Assembly: GCF_017309185.1 (NCBI RefSeq)
Contig: NZ_JAEKJZ010000002.1
Location: 124,001-188,000, forward strand
From: Roseibium aggregatum
Lineage (GTDB): Bacteria; Pseudomonadota; Alphaproteobacteria; Rhizobiales; Stappiaceae
Reading direction: 5' to 3'
DNA length: 64,000 nucleotides
A program made the translations under genes and the position numbers. Shown here in pieces: positions 35,555 to 47,798 of the stretch. Within the stretch, counting starts at the first letter, position 1. Each line of letters starts with the position of its first letter. Under the pieces are notes generated by a model that searched no databases, was not told where the DNA came from, and was given only the letters and a program-made list of their open reading frames with translations.

Positions 35555-35899
35555 TCAGCCGTTCATTTCCCGGCTGTCCTGCGGTGCTTCGGCGCGCTCC
35601 TCCATGCCGTAGTCGCGCAGCACATGGGCCACGCGCAGACGGTAGTCCTTGAAAAAACTTGTCCGCCCGGCCTTCTGCGCCTTGCGGTGCTGGCTGAGCC
35701 TGCGCCATTCGTTCAGGGCGTCCTCGTCCCGGAAAAAGGAAACAGACAGGAGTTTGTCCGGATCGGTCAGGCTCTGGAAGCGCTCCACGGACATAAACCC
35801 ATCGATCTGTTCGACCAGCGGCCGCATCTCCGCGGCCATGTCGAGATAGGCCTGTTTCTTCTCCGCATGCGGGATCACTTCGAAAATGACTGCGATCAT
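35555..35899 (-). CDS. Antibiotic biosynthesis monooxygenase (ABM)-domain protein
   Basis: The 114-residue protein has MIAVIFEVIPHAEKKQAYLDMAAEMRPLVEQIDGFMSVERFQS followed by LLSVSFFRDEDALNEWRR. This is the dimeric alpha-beta barrel of ABM/EthD-type proteins, often heme- or quinone-acting. ATG 35899 chosen; longer frames lack support. It follows the NIPSNAP gene on the same strand. Confidence 0.85.
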   Translation of the reverse strand: MIAVIFEVIPHAEKKQAYLDMAAEMRPLVEQIDGFMSVERFQSLTDPDKLLSVSFFRDEDALNEWRRLSQHRKAQKAGRTSFFKDYRLRVAHVLRDYGMEERAEAPQDSREMNG

Positions 35900-35927
35900 C
35901 GGTCTGGTCCTCTCCCTATGCCGAGGG

Positions 35928-36263
35928 TCATAAACAACGGCCCTTGGTAGTGCCGTGCGGCACGGAGGCAAGTTTCAGGAAGGTGCGGTCCTCCTGCAAG
36001 ATGAATTTTTCCTTCATCGCGAAGGCGTAGTTCTCCCGGCCGAGCGGATCGGCTGCCAGCCTTGCCCGATAGGCTTCGTAAGCGGCCAGATTTTCCAGGG
36101 AATAGACCCCGTAGGCGAGCGTCGTAGAGCCCTCATGGGGAGCAAAATAACCGATCAGATCGGCCCCGCAGCGCGGGATCGCCTGCCCCCAGTTGCGGGC
36201 GTATTCCTCGAAAGCCGCCTTTTTCGTCGGATCGATTTGATAGCGGATGAAACAAGTGATCAC
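35928..36263 (-). CDS. NIPSNAP family protein
   Basis: The 111-residue protein starts [73 protein letters not shown]. This is the single-domain NIPSNAP alpha-beta fold. Start GTG 36263 follows AAAGGA; an ATG two bases upstream of it is out of frame. It is divergent from the ArsR regulator gene, which probably controls this small operon. Confidence 0.88.
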   Translation of the reverse strand: MITCFIRYQIDPTKKAAFEEYARNWGQAIPRCGADLIGYFAPHEGSTTLAYGVYSLENLAAYEAYRARLAADPLGRENYAFAMKEKFILQEDRTFLKLASVPHGTTKGRCL

Positions 36264-36341
36264 GGCATGTCCTTTTGTGTGGTTTTGAACGCCTCTGTGT
36301 GTCATGGTTTCCCGCACAGATGCTTCGATGGAGATCGAACC

Positions 36342-37043
36342 ATGAAGGACGGACCTGATATTGCCCGCATCGGCGCGCTGATCGGCGATCCCGCCCGCGC
36401 CAATATCCTGAGCGCCCTAATGAACGGCAAGGCTCTGACGGCAACGGAACTGGCGGCGGAAGCCGGCATCACCGGACAGACCGCCAGCTCACATCTGAAA
36501 AAAATGATCGAGGGCGGACTGCTTTCCCAGAACAAACAGGGACGGCACCGCTATTTCACTCTGGCCGGCCCGGAGGTCGGCGCGACACTCGAGGCCCTGA
36601 TGGGTCTGGCCGCCCGCAAGGGGCATCTGCGCACCCGCACCGGCCCGAAAGATCCGGCGCTGCGCAATGCCAGGGTCTGTTACGATCATCTTGCAGGAGA
36701 CATTGCGGTGCGGATTTTCGACAATCTGAGCGCCCGCGGGTTTCTGGAGGCCTCATCGGACAAGGGAGGTCTTCGGCTGTCTCCCTCCGGCTCGGACTTT
36801 GTGTCAAGCCTCGGCATCGACCTCGCCGCGCTCCATGCCAGCCGCCGCCCCATGTGCCGGGCCTGTCTCGACTGGAGCGAACGGCGCAACCATCTTGCCG
36901 GAGGTCTCGGGGCTGCCATGCTGACCTGGTTTGAGAAGCAGGGCTGGGTGATGAGGGAGCCGGACAGCCGCGTCGTTCACATTTCCGCCAGGGGTCGGTC
37001 CGAATTGTTCGGGCTGTTTCCGGCCGCATGGCCCCAAAAATAA
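36342..37043 (+). CDS. ArsR-family winged-helix regulator with extended C-terminal part
   Basis: The 233-residue protein starts with a winged helix: [65 protein letters not shown]. Its C-terminal half is extra and contains [25 protein letters not shown], with two cysteines in C-x2-C that might bind metal or sense redox. The 78-base divergent gap to the NIPSNAP gene would hold its operator. ATG 36342 follows GGAG. Confidence 0.9.
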   Translation: MKDGPDIARIGALIGDPARANILSALMNGKALTATELAAEAGITGQTASSHLKKMIEGGLLSQNKQGRHRYFTLAGPEVGATLEALMGLAARKGHLRTRTGPKDPALRNARVCYDHLAGDIAVRIFDNLSARGFLEASSDKGGLRLSPSGSDFVSSLGIDLAALHASRRPMCRACLDWSERRNHLAGGLGAAMLTWFEKQGWVMREPDSRVVHISARGRSELFGLFPAAWPQK

Positions 37044-37070
37044 AAAACCCGGCTCGGGGCCGGGTCTTGC
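37041..37070 (-). terminator. Terminator for the leftward 51-residue gene
   Basis: The stem ACCCGGC / GCCGGGT with a 5-base loop is followed on the minus strand by TTTTTTATTTTT. This is a canonical intrinsic terminator for leftward transcription and lies about 75 bases after the small gene's stop. It also overlaps the ArsR stop region, so the two transcripts converge here. Confidence 0.85.
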
Positions 37071-37143
37071 AAGAGGTGGGCAGACGTTTGGGGCAGTTAA
37101 CGTCTAACGTTTTTCTTCTCATTATTGTTGGGGCCTGCTCAGG

Positions 37144-37299
37144 TCAGGCCCTTTTTCCGGACCCCGGAAAGGGCTCCCGAATACTCGGCATTGCTTCCCG
37201 CCAGGAGCGATAAAGCCGCGCGGGTAACCACGCAAGGCGATTCCGATTGTAGTCCTGACGGTGCTGAACCAGAAGAGATCTGGCTGTGTGCACATTCAT
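37144..37299 (-). CDS. 51-residue basic small protein
   Basis: A short gene with full expression signals. The ATG at 37299 has AAAGGAG 7 bases upstream. The product is MNVHTARSLLVQHRQDYNRN..., continuing RLAWLPARLYRSWREAMP and ending FPGSGKRA. It is rich in Arg (9 of 51) with aromatic residues, so it could bind membrane or nucleic acid. No known family is recognised. A promoter lies just upstream and an intrinsic terminator just downstream. It has no cysteine, so a disulfide-bearing secreted toxin is unlikely. Function unknown. Confidence 0.72.
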   Translation of the reverse strand: MNVHTARSLLVQHRQDYNRNRLAWLPARLYRSWREAMPSIREPFPGSGKRA

Positions 37300-37353
37300 T
37301 TCTGTTCTCCTTTGTTGTGCCCAGTTTCCCCGCGCGCCAACATCATGACGAAT

Positions 37354-37397
37354 ATATTAGCGCACATTGTGCACTTTTCAAGGGCGCACATTGTGCA
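37354..37397 (-). promoter_or_regulatory. Promoter with paired near-palindromic operators for the small gene
   Basis: On the minus strand TTGAAA (37376-37381) and TAATAT (37354-37359) are separated by 16 bases. The spacer is GTGCACAATGTGC-like. The + strand holds two copies of GCGCACATTGTGCA starting at 37360 and 37384, exactly 24 bases apart, each almost palindromic. One copy fills the spacer and the other lies upstream of -35. This is the layout expected of a repressed promoter. Confidence 0.75.
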
Positions 37398-37444
37398 TTT
37401 TGTAGAAAATTGGTCTTTTCTTTCCGAGACCAATAAATTCGCTC

Positions 37445-37488
37445 TAAAAAATAATGTGCCTCCCGGGGCAAAACCACGGAAGGCACAT
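37445..37488 (-). terminator. Terminator of the metH transcript
   Basis: The 8-bp stem ATGTGCCT (37454-37461) / AGGCACAT (37481-37488) is followed on the minus strand by TATTTTTTA. It lies 80 bases after the metH stop at 37567. Confidence 0.8.
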
Positions 37489-37566
37489 GAACTTCGGATA
37501 AACAAATCGGGAGGAGCGCTCACGCCAACCTGAAACAGAGCGCCGTGCGGAATGTTCCGGTCGGGA

Positions 37567-41295
<3,729 letters not shown>

Positions 41296-41395
41296 GGGTT
41301 CTTCCTTCCAGATAGACTGGTCTGCTTGTGTAACGGCGCCTCAATGCACAGAGTCGCCAGTTGATTTGCTGTTTTGTCCCAACGGGTGCGGCTTC

Positions 41396-41473
41396 ACCCT
41401 TCACTCCCGTCCCGGGTGCGAAGGGTAGCGGTAGGGTTCCCTTGCCGGGGCGTTGGAGACCACCCGGACAAGG
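41396..41473 (-). promoter_or_regulatory. Two strong hairpins in the metF-metH gap
   Basis: The 220-base gap upstream of metH holds two consecutive stems: 41396-41426 (ACCCTTC / GAAGGGT with a CCCG / CGGG extension) and 41440-41473 (CCTTG / CAAGG with CCGGG / CCCGG). They could end or attenuate transcription between metF and metH, or belong to a structured leader. I could not match them to the cobalamin, SAH or SAM riboswitch patterns I know. Confidence 0.55.
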
Positions 41474-41515
41474 TTCGCTGTTTCTTCTAAATGGAAGGAG
41501 CCTCCCCTACCCCTT

Positions 41516-42430
41516 TCAAGCCGCCAGATCTTCCCGCGTCTCCGGCTTTCCCATGCCCAGCATATGGCAGATGGCGAAGGTCAGGTCGGCGCGGTTCATG
41601 GTGTAGAAATGGAAGTCGGCGATGCCGCGGTCGACAAGGTCCATGACCTGCTCGCAGGCAACGGCGACACCGACCAGCTTGCGCGTTTCCGGATCGTTCT
41701 TGAGCCCGGCGAAGCGGCGGGCGACCCATTGGGGGATCGAGGTGCCGCATTTGGCCGAGAAAACCATGGTCTGCTCGAAATTGTGGATCGGCAGGATGCC
41801 GGGAACGACCGGAATGTTGATGCCCGCCGCCGCGATCCGGTCCAGATAGGCGTCGAAGAGATCGTTGTCGAAGAAGTACTGGGTGATGATCCGATCCGCA
41901 CCCGCGTCGACCTTGCGCTTCAGATTGTCGATTTCGCTCTGCCAGCTGCCGCTTTCCGGGTGTTTTTCAGGGTACCCGGAGACGGAGATGTCGAAATTCG
42001 CGATTTTCTTGACGCCCTCCACGAGATCGGACGCATAGGCATAACCGCTCTCATGAGGCACATAGCGCGAACCGATGCCTTCCAGCGGATCGCCGCGCAG
42101 CGCCACGAGGTGACGGACGCCGAGATCCCAGTAGTCCTTGACGATGCCGTCTACTTCTTCCTTCGAAGCGCCGACGCAGGTCAGATGCGCGGCGGGCGCA
42201 AGATCCGTCTCCTTCAGGATCCGGTCGACCGTCTTGTGGGTGCGCTCGCGAGTCGAACCGCCGGCACCATAGGTCACGGACACGAAGGACGGACCGAGCG
42301 GCTCAAGCCGTTCCACCGTGCTCCACAGCGTCTCCGCCATCTTGTCGCTCTTTGGGGGAAAGAACTCGAAGGACGCCGTGATCGGCGAAGCGGCAGCCTG
42401 ATGGGAACGGCGCGGATGAATGGCAGACAT
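41516..42430 (-). CDS. metF: Methylenetetrahydrofolate reductase
   Basis: The 304-residue flavoenzyme has the MetF barrel: ASFEFFPPKSDKM, SVTYGAGGSTRERT, HLTCVGASKEEVD, LVALRGDPLEG, ITQYFFDNDLF and VPGILPIHNFEQ. It reduces methylene-THF to methyl-THF for MetH. ATG 42430 is one base after the TAA of the ArsR-methyltransferase gene, so they are cotranscribed. Confidence 0.96.
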   Translation of the reverse strand: MSAIHPRRSHQAAASPITASFEFFPPKSDKMAETLWSTVERLEPLGPSFVSVTYGAGGSTRERTHKTVDRILKETDLAPAAHLTCVGASKEEVDGIVKDYWDLGVRHLVALRGDPLEGIGSRYVPHESGYAYASDLVEGVKKIANFDISVSGYPEKHPESGSWQSEIDNLKRKVDAGADRIITQYFFDNDLFDAYLDRIAAAGINIPVVPGILPIHNFEQTMVFSAKCGTSIPQWVARRFAGLKNDPETRKLVGVAVACEQVMDLVDRGIADFHFYTMNRADLTFAICHMLGMGKPETREDLAA

Positions 42431-42431
42431 G

Positions 42432-43442
42432 TTATGCGACCTCTCGGGACGTATTTTGCGCAGGCAGGTCCGTGACGATCCGGCGGTCACGGGCAAGCCA
42501 CAGTGTAACGGTTAGGTTGGTATCGTTGTCTTCACCCGGCACGAGGTCGGTGACCTCCTCCAGGTCCAGTTCTAGCGCCTCAAGCCAGCGCTCCATCTGC
42601 TCCCGGGAAAAGCCGAGACGGCGATGGGCATGCTTGTCGCGCAGGAATTCAAGCTCGTGCGGGGCAAAATCGACGATCAGCAGACGACCGCCGGGCCTCA
42701 GCGCTCGTGCGGCCTCCGCCAGCGCGCGGGCAGGTTCCGCCAGGAAATGCAGCACCTGATGGATCGCCACCACATCGAAGGACCGCGGTGGCACGTTCAG
42801 GGCATAGACGTCGCCATGGCGCACTTGCGCGTCACTCAGTCCCGCCTTGGCCAGATTCGCCCGGGCGACCGCGAGCATGTCGTGGGAGGCGTCGACGCCG
42901 AGGGCGGACCGGTATTGATCCTTGAAGACTTCCAGAAGCCGGCCGGTGCCGGTACCCAGATCCAGGAACGTCTGGAACGGCTTGTCGCCGAGCGCCTTGC
43001 GCATGGCGGCTTCCACGGCGTCTTCGGAGACATGCAGGGACCGCTCCCGGTCCCAGGTCAACGCCCGGGCGGCAAAATAGGCGGCCGCTTCCTCGGCCTT
43101 GGCTTTGCGGACAGCCTGGAAACGTTCCTGATCGGCGGCAAACACCGGATCTTCGGCGGAAATGCGCGCCACCAGGTCGCGGGCCAGATGCCCTTCGGGA
43201 CCGTCGGCCAGCCGGTAATAGACCCAGGAGCCTTCGGGGAAACGCTGGATCAGGTCGGCCTCGGCAAGAAGCTTCAGGTGGCGGGAAATGCGCGGCTGGC
43301 TCTGCCCCAGGATCGCGGTTGCGTCCTTGACCGTCAGTTCGCTTTCCGCCAGCAGCGCCACCAGACGCAGGCGCGTCGCCTCGCCGACCGCCCTGAGGGC
43401 GGCAAGGGTGTCATCCAGGGAAAGGGTCTGCTCTTCGGTCAT
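42432..43442 (-). CDS. ArsR-type regulator fused to SAM-dependent methyltransferase domain (SahR-like)
   Basis: The 336-residue protein has an N-terminal winged helix (LRAVGEATRLRLVALLAESELTVKDATAILGQSQPRISRHLKLL) and a C-terminal class I methyltransferase fold (TFLDLGTGTGRLLEV, then LRPGGRLLIVDF). Regulators of this kind that sense S-adenosyl compounds and control metF/metH and SAH recycling are known from proteobacteria (SahR). It is first in the operon with metF and metH, and a perfect palindrome sits 20 bases upstream. ATG 43442 chosen; a TTG at 43457 is possible. Confidence 0.9.
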   Translation of the reverse strand: MTEEQTLSLDDTLAALRAVGEATRLRLVALLAESELTVKDATAILGQSQPRISRHLKLLAEADLIQRFPEGSWVYYRLADGPEGHLARDLVARISAEDPVFAADQERFQAVRKAKAEEAAAYFAARALTWDRERSLHVSEDAVEAAMRKALGDKPFQTFLDLGTGTGRLLEVFKDQYRSALGVDASHDMLAVARANLAKAGLSDAQVRHGDVYALNVPPRSFDVVAIHQVLHFLAEPARALAEAARALRPGGRLLIVDFAPHELEFLRDKHAHRRLGFSREQMERWLEALELDLEEVTDLVPGEDNDTNLTVTLWLARDRRIVTDLPAQNTSREVA

Positions 43443-43461
43443 GCGCTCAGCCAACAATGTC

Positions 43462-43483
43462 GATATAAAGATATCTTTATATC
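43462..43483. promoter_or_regulatory. Perfect 22-base palindromic operator, SahR-type
   Basis: GATATAAAGAT followed by its exact complement gives a perfect palindrome 20 bases before the regulator start. ArsR-family regulators bind such A/T-rich dyads, so it is almost certainly the autoregulatory operator for the met operon. Confidence 0.85.
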
Positions 43484-43776
43484 ATATCGACAGGCGATAC
43501 AAGAGGCAGCGCTCCGCTACTTACGAATTGGTTCACAATCCCCTAATCCGGAAACTGACGGCTTGTCAGACGGCCCTGCGAGACAGTTGAACCAAGGCAA
43601 GGAGAAAATTCGGCTTGATCCGGGCCGGCTTCCAGAGGACAACTTAACGTTACGGGAGAGAATTGTTTTCCACGGCCTTCGCGAACGGGCCCCGGCGCAA
43701 AAACGGGAAGAAGGCCGCCGCTCCGATCCCTTCCGGAACGGAGTTCGGTTAAGAAACAAATCGAGAGGACACGTCC

Positions 43777-44775
43777 ATGAATTGCAGAGCCGTCATTGCA
43801 GGTTTCAGCACCGCATTTGCGGCCGTGTTCATTTGGACCGCGAGCGCTTTCGCACAACCCGCGCCTCTTGCTTCCTGGAACGACGGCGCGTCCAAACAGG
43901 CCATTGTCGAATTCGTCGAGGCTGTCACGGCCGATGGCGGCCCGGACTATGTCGCACCGGCCGACCGGATCGCCACATTCGACAATGACGGCACGCTTTG
44001 GGTCGAGCACCCGATGTACACCCAACTCGCCTTCGCACTCGATCGGGTCAAGGCCCTGGCTTCGGAACACCCGGAATGGAAGACCACCCCGCCGTTCCAG
44101 GCCGTTCTTGAAAACGACATGGAGGCCCTCGGCAGGTCCGGACACAAGGGGCTCATGGAGATCATCGCCGCGACCCATGCAGGCATGAGCACCGACGCGT
44201 TTGAAAAGATCACCTCCGACTGGATCGCGACAGCAAGACACCCGAGATTCCACAGGCCCTATACCGACCTTGTTTATCAGCCGATGCTCGAACTCCTCGA
44301 TTACCTGCGCGCAAACGGCTTCAAGACCTTCATCGTTTCCGGCGGCGGCATCGAGTTCATGCGGCCGTGGACCGAGGAGGTCTACGGCATTCCGGCGGAA
44401 CAGGTCGTCGGCTCATCCATTGTGACCGAGTACACGGTCGTCGACGGCCTGCCAGAACTGATGCGCTTGCCGGAGATAGCCTTCGTCGACGACAAGGCCG
44501 GAAAACCGGTCGGAATCCTGACCCATATCGGCAAACGCCCGATCGCCGCCTTCGGCAATTCCGACGGCGACTACGAGATGCTGCAATACACGACGGCAGG
44601 TCCCGGCAAACGCCTCGGCATGTTCGTTCACCACGACGACGCCGACCGGGAGTATGCCTATGACCGGGACACTCATTTCGGCAGGCTCGACAAGGGGTTG
44701 GACGACGCCTCGAAGGAAGGCTGGCACCTGATCAGTATGAAAGACGACTGGAACCAGATTTTCCCCGGGAAATAA
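43777..44775 (+). CDS. Exported HAD-superfamily phosphatase
   Basis: The 332-residue protein has a signal peptide (TASAFAQP, cleavage about residue 27). HAD motif I is IATFDNDGTLWVE with the nucleophile Asp, motif II is FIVSGGGIEFM, and the late motif is IAAFGNSDGDYEML. It is likely a periplasmic phosphatase or phosphonate-like hydrolase. An octahaem cytochrome gene starts 4 bases after its stop. ATG 43777 follows GAGAGGACACG. Confidence 0.9.
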   Translation: MNCRAVIAGFSTAFAAVFIWTASAFAQPAPLASWNDGASKQAIVEFVEAVTADGGPDYVAPADRIATFDNDGTLWVEHPMYTQLAFALDRVKALASEHPEWKTTPPFQAVLENDMEALGRSGHKGLMEIIAATHAGMSTDAFEKITSDWIATARHPRFHRPYTDLVYQPMLELLDYLRANGFKTFIVSGGGIEFMRPWTEEVYGIPAEQVVGSSIVTEYTVVDGLPELMRLPEIAFVDDKAGKPVGILTHIGKRPIAAFGNSDGDYEMLQYTTAGPGKRLGMFVHHDDADREYAYDRDTHFGRLDKGLDDASKEGWHLISMKDDWNQIFPGK

Positions 44776-44779
44776 CTCC

Positions 44780-46774
44780 GTGCGGGCACAGACTTCTTTC
44801 GGCCTCACCGCCGCCGGTTACCCCCTCGCTGTCACGATCGCTCTGATCCTGGCATCGCTTGTCTGGGGCGGTGCGGCTTTGGGCCAAGAAAACGCGCCCG
44901 CCTCCCCGCCAGCCCATGTCGGCACGCCCGTCTGCTCGGGATGCCACACGGAGGAAGCAGCCGCCTGGAAGCAGTCCCATCATGCGAAGGCCTGGATGCT
45001 CCCCGGCCCTGACAGCGTCGACGGTGACTTCGACAACGCGCAATTCACTCACAAAGGCAGGACGAGCCGTTTCTTCGAAGCGGAGGGCGCCTATTTCGTC
45101 GAGACGGAAGACGTCCCCGGCGAGCCGCAGACCTACAAGGTTGTCGGTGTCGGCGGGATAGCCCCGTTGCAGCAGTATCTCGTGGAAACGGAGCCAGGAC
45201 GCTTCCAGTCCTTAGACATTGTCTGGGACCAGGAACAAAGGCGCTGGTACCATCTTTATGGCGAAGAAGCGCCACCTCCCGACGACGGCCTGCATTGGAG
45301 CGGTCCCTACAAGACCTGGAACAGCCGCTGCGCGGAATGTCACGCCACCGGCTTTGAGAAGAACCACGATCTTAGAACGAGGTCCTATTCCAGCAGGCAA
45401 TCGGAAACCGGTGTCGGCTGCGAAGCCTGCCATGGCCCCGGTGAAGCGCATCTGGCCTGGGCAGCGAATCCGCAGACCTATGAGGCAAGTCCCTTCCCCG
45501 GCACGGGCGCACGCGGACTGGTCATCGGTTTTGAAAAGGATCTGCCGGAAACGGAGATCCAGCAATGCGCAGGCTGTCATTCACGGCGGGAAGCATTTCA
45601 GGACGGCAATCCCCTGCCCGGAACGCCCTATCACGACGCCTATCGTCTCGCCCTGCTGCGCCCGGGTCTCTATCATGCCGACGGTCAGATCCTCGACGAG
45701 GTCTATGTTTACGGCTCCTTCCTGCAATCGAAAATGTATTCCAGCGGCGTACGCTGCTCGAACTGCCACGAACCGCACAGCGGACAGATGAGTGCGGAAG
45801 GCAACGCGGTCTGCACCCAGTGCCATTCACCGGCCGGGAACGCCGAGTTTCCCATGCTCACAAGGAAACTCTACGACGACCCCAGCCATCACTTTCACGC
45901 AACAGGAACGCCTGGCGCCGAATGCAAGTCCTGCCATATGATCGAGCGGACCTACATGGGCATCGACGGGCGGCGCGACCATTCCTTCCGCGTGCCGCGC
46001 CCGGACCTGTCGGCGAAGCTCGGCACGCCAAATGCCTGTACCGATTGCCACAAGGAAAAGGCCCTGTCCTGGGCAGCGGGCGAAATTGCAGATCGGTTCC
46101 CGAACGCGAAGCACAGGCCCGCGCACTACGGCGAGGTTTTTGCAGCCGCCCGGCAGCAACGCGGCGCCCACGAGGAAGACCTGCTGGCGGTCGCGGATCA
46201 AAGGACGTTCCCCGGGATTGTCCGCGCCACGGCCCTGGAACTGCTCCAGGCAAGCGCCGCACCGGAAGTCGCCGGCAAGGCAGCGCCGCTGATCGAAGAC
46301 GACGACCCGCTCGTGCGTGCCGCGGCCGTCGCCCTGCAGCTTCACGCGCCTCCGTCTGAACGGCTGCAGCGGATCGCACCGGCACTTGACGACGAATTCC
46401 GCTCCGTGCGCATGGCCGCCGCCCGGCTGTTGATCGGCGCGCCCATAGCCCAATTGCCGAAGGCGGCGGCCGAAGCCGCCGGTCGCGCCACACGGGAGTG
46501 GCAAGTGTCTCTCGCCAACAAGACCGACTTTCCCGAAACCCATCTCGCATTGGGGGGCATGGCCCTGTCGATGCGCAATCAGAATGCAGCTCTCGCCGCT
46601 TTTGAGGAAGCAACCCGGCTCGATCCTCAATTGATCGACGGCTGGATCATGCAGGTCCGTGTCAGGATGGCCATCGGCGATCTCGCAGGCGCGCAAAAAG
46701 CGCTGCAAAAGGCTCTCCTGGCAAACCCGGAGGATCCCAGCCTGAGCGCATACAAAACGCAACTTGGACGCTGA
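44780..46774 (+). CDS. Exported octahaem c-type cytochrome with HEAT/TPR-like C-terminal part
   Basis: The 664-residue protein has an N-terminal membrane/signal segment and eight CxxCH haem sites: CSGCH, CAECH, CEACH, CAGCH, CSNCH, CTQCH, CKSCH and CTDCH. The C-terminal third has HEAT-like repeats (ALELLQASAAPEVAGKAAPLIEDDDPLVRAAAVALQL) and a TPR-like end (ALAAFEEATRLDPQLIDGWIMQVRVRMA). Similar cytochromes take part in periplasmic electron transfer or oxyanion chemistry. Start GTG 44780, immediately after the HAD gene, so the two are probably cotranscribed. Confidence 0.9.
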   Translation: MRAQTSFGLTAAGYPLAVTIALILASLVWGGAALGQENAPASPPAHVGTPVCSGCHTEEAAAWKQSHHAKAWMLPGPDSVDGDFDNAQFTHKGRTSRFFEAEGAYFVETEDVPGEPQTYKVVGVGGIAPLQQYLVETEPGRFQSLDIVWDQEQRRWYHLYGEEAPPPDDGLHWSGPYKTWNSRCAECHATGFEKNHDLRTRSYSSRQSETGVGCEACHGPGEAHLAWAANPQTYEASPFPGTGARGLVIGFEKDLPETEIQQCAGCHSRREAFQDGNPLPGTPYHDAYRLALLRPGLYHADGQILDEVYVYGSFLQSKMYSSGVRCSNCHEPHSGQMSAEGNAVCTQCHSPAGNAEFPMLTRKLYDDPSHHFHATGTPGAECKSCHMIERTYMGIDGRRDHSFRVPRPDLSAKLGTPNACTDCHKEKALSWAAGEIADRFPNAKHRPAHYGEVFAAARQQRGAHEEDLLAVADQRTFPGIVRATALELLQASAAPEVAGKAAPLIEDDDPLVRAAAVALQLHAPPSERLQRIAPALDDEFRSVRMAAARLLIGAPIAQLPKAAAEAAGRATREWQVSLANKTDFPETHLALGGMALSMRNQNAALAAFEEATRLDPQLIDGWIMQVRVRMAIGDLAGAQKALQKALLANPEDPSLSAYKTQLGR

Positions 46775-46991
46775 AGACAATACGATCGCAATACAATTGC
46801 AATTTAGCAACAGTCTTGAAGACCTTTGAACAAGAGGCTGCGAAGCAGGACCAATCAGCGAGAAACAGTGTTATGCTTCTAAGAGCCGAAACTATTTCGG
46901 AACACAGATCTTCCCCTAGGAGACTTCAGGCGATTTAGCGTGGGGCCGAACCGGAAGGTCTCCTTGAGCCGGCAAGAGCGGGGCAGGAACG

Positions 46992-47777
46992 ATGCTGAAA
47001 GATGGTCTCTCAACACTCGCGGGCGCCGTTGCGATCGTTGCAACTCAACTACCGGCTCTGGCGGCTGACCTGCCATTGGAGCCGCAGCCGGCGCCTTCCC
47101 GGATCGTGGAAGACCGCTGGACCTTCAAGGTCACACCCTATCTTTGGGCGGCGTCGCTAAACGCCGAAACCCGGGCGGGCGACAGCCTGGAACTGCCGTT
47201 CCGCGATGTGCTGAAGAACCTCAACATCGCCCTGATGGCGACGGCAGCGCTGGAAAAGGGACGGTTCGGGTTCTATTCCGACCTTGTCTACATGCATCTG
47301 GAAGGCTCTGAATCGACGACGGCAAACCTCGTCAACGGTCCGTTGAATGCAAGGCTGGACGTGACGATGCAGAGCTTCATCACGACCAATTCCCTGGGCT
47401 ATGCGTTTGTCGAAACACCGAGCACCGAAATCGCCGGGTTCGGCGGCTTTCGGTATCTCTGGCTGAAAACCGACCTCGATTTCTCCCTTGGCGGTTTCAG
47501 TGCCAGCGCCAGCACCGACGGCCAGGTAATCGATGCGGTCGCCGGCCTGCGCGGAGAAACCAGGTTGGCGGATCGCTGGTCCGTCGTCTATTACGGCGAC
47601 ATCGGCACCGGCCAGTCGGACCTGACATGGCAACTCTACGGCGCGGTTGGCTACGACATGAAATATCTGGATCTGTTTGCCGGCTACCGCTACATGGGCT
47701 GGCGCTTCGACGACGTGGCCAACCTCGACAGTCTGGACGTTCACGGCCCGGTCATCGGCGCGCGCTTCCGCTTCTAG
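46992..47777 (+). CDS. Outer-membrane beta-barrel protein
   Basis: The 261-residue protein has a signal peptide ending PALAAD. Repeated aromatic-rich strands follow (FKVTPYLWAASLNAET, FGGFRYLWLKTDLDFSLGG, LDLFAGYRYMGWRFDD). It ends GARFRF with a terminal Phe, the usual outer-membrane assembly signal. No named family beyond small OMP. ATG 46992 follows GGCAGGA. Confidence 0.85.
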   Translation: MLKDGLSTLAGAVAIVATQLPALAADLPLEPQPAPSRIVEDRWTFKVTPYLWAASLNAETRAGDSLELPFRDVLKNLNIALMATAALEKGRFGFYSDLVYMHLEGSESTTANLVNGPLNARLDVTMQSFITTNSLGYAFVETPSTEIAGFGGFRYLWLKTDLDFSLGGFSASASTDGQVIDAVAGLRGETRLADRWSVVYYGDIGTGQSDLTWQLYGAVGYDMKYLDLFAGYRYMGWRFDDVANLDSLDVHGPVIGARFRF

Positions 47778-47798
47778 CGCAGCCGCAGCCGGCCCAAT

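Noticed and set aside
37296..37523. A 75-codon frame on the minus strand across the operator repeats
   Set aside because: It covers the promoter, both operator boxes and the metH terminator stem; the 51-codon gene starting at 37299 has the ribosome site.
41296..41515. Cobalamin or SAH riboswitch upstream of metH
   Set aside because: I looked for the conserved cores of these riboswitches and did not find them; only unassigned hairpins are reported.
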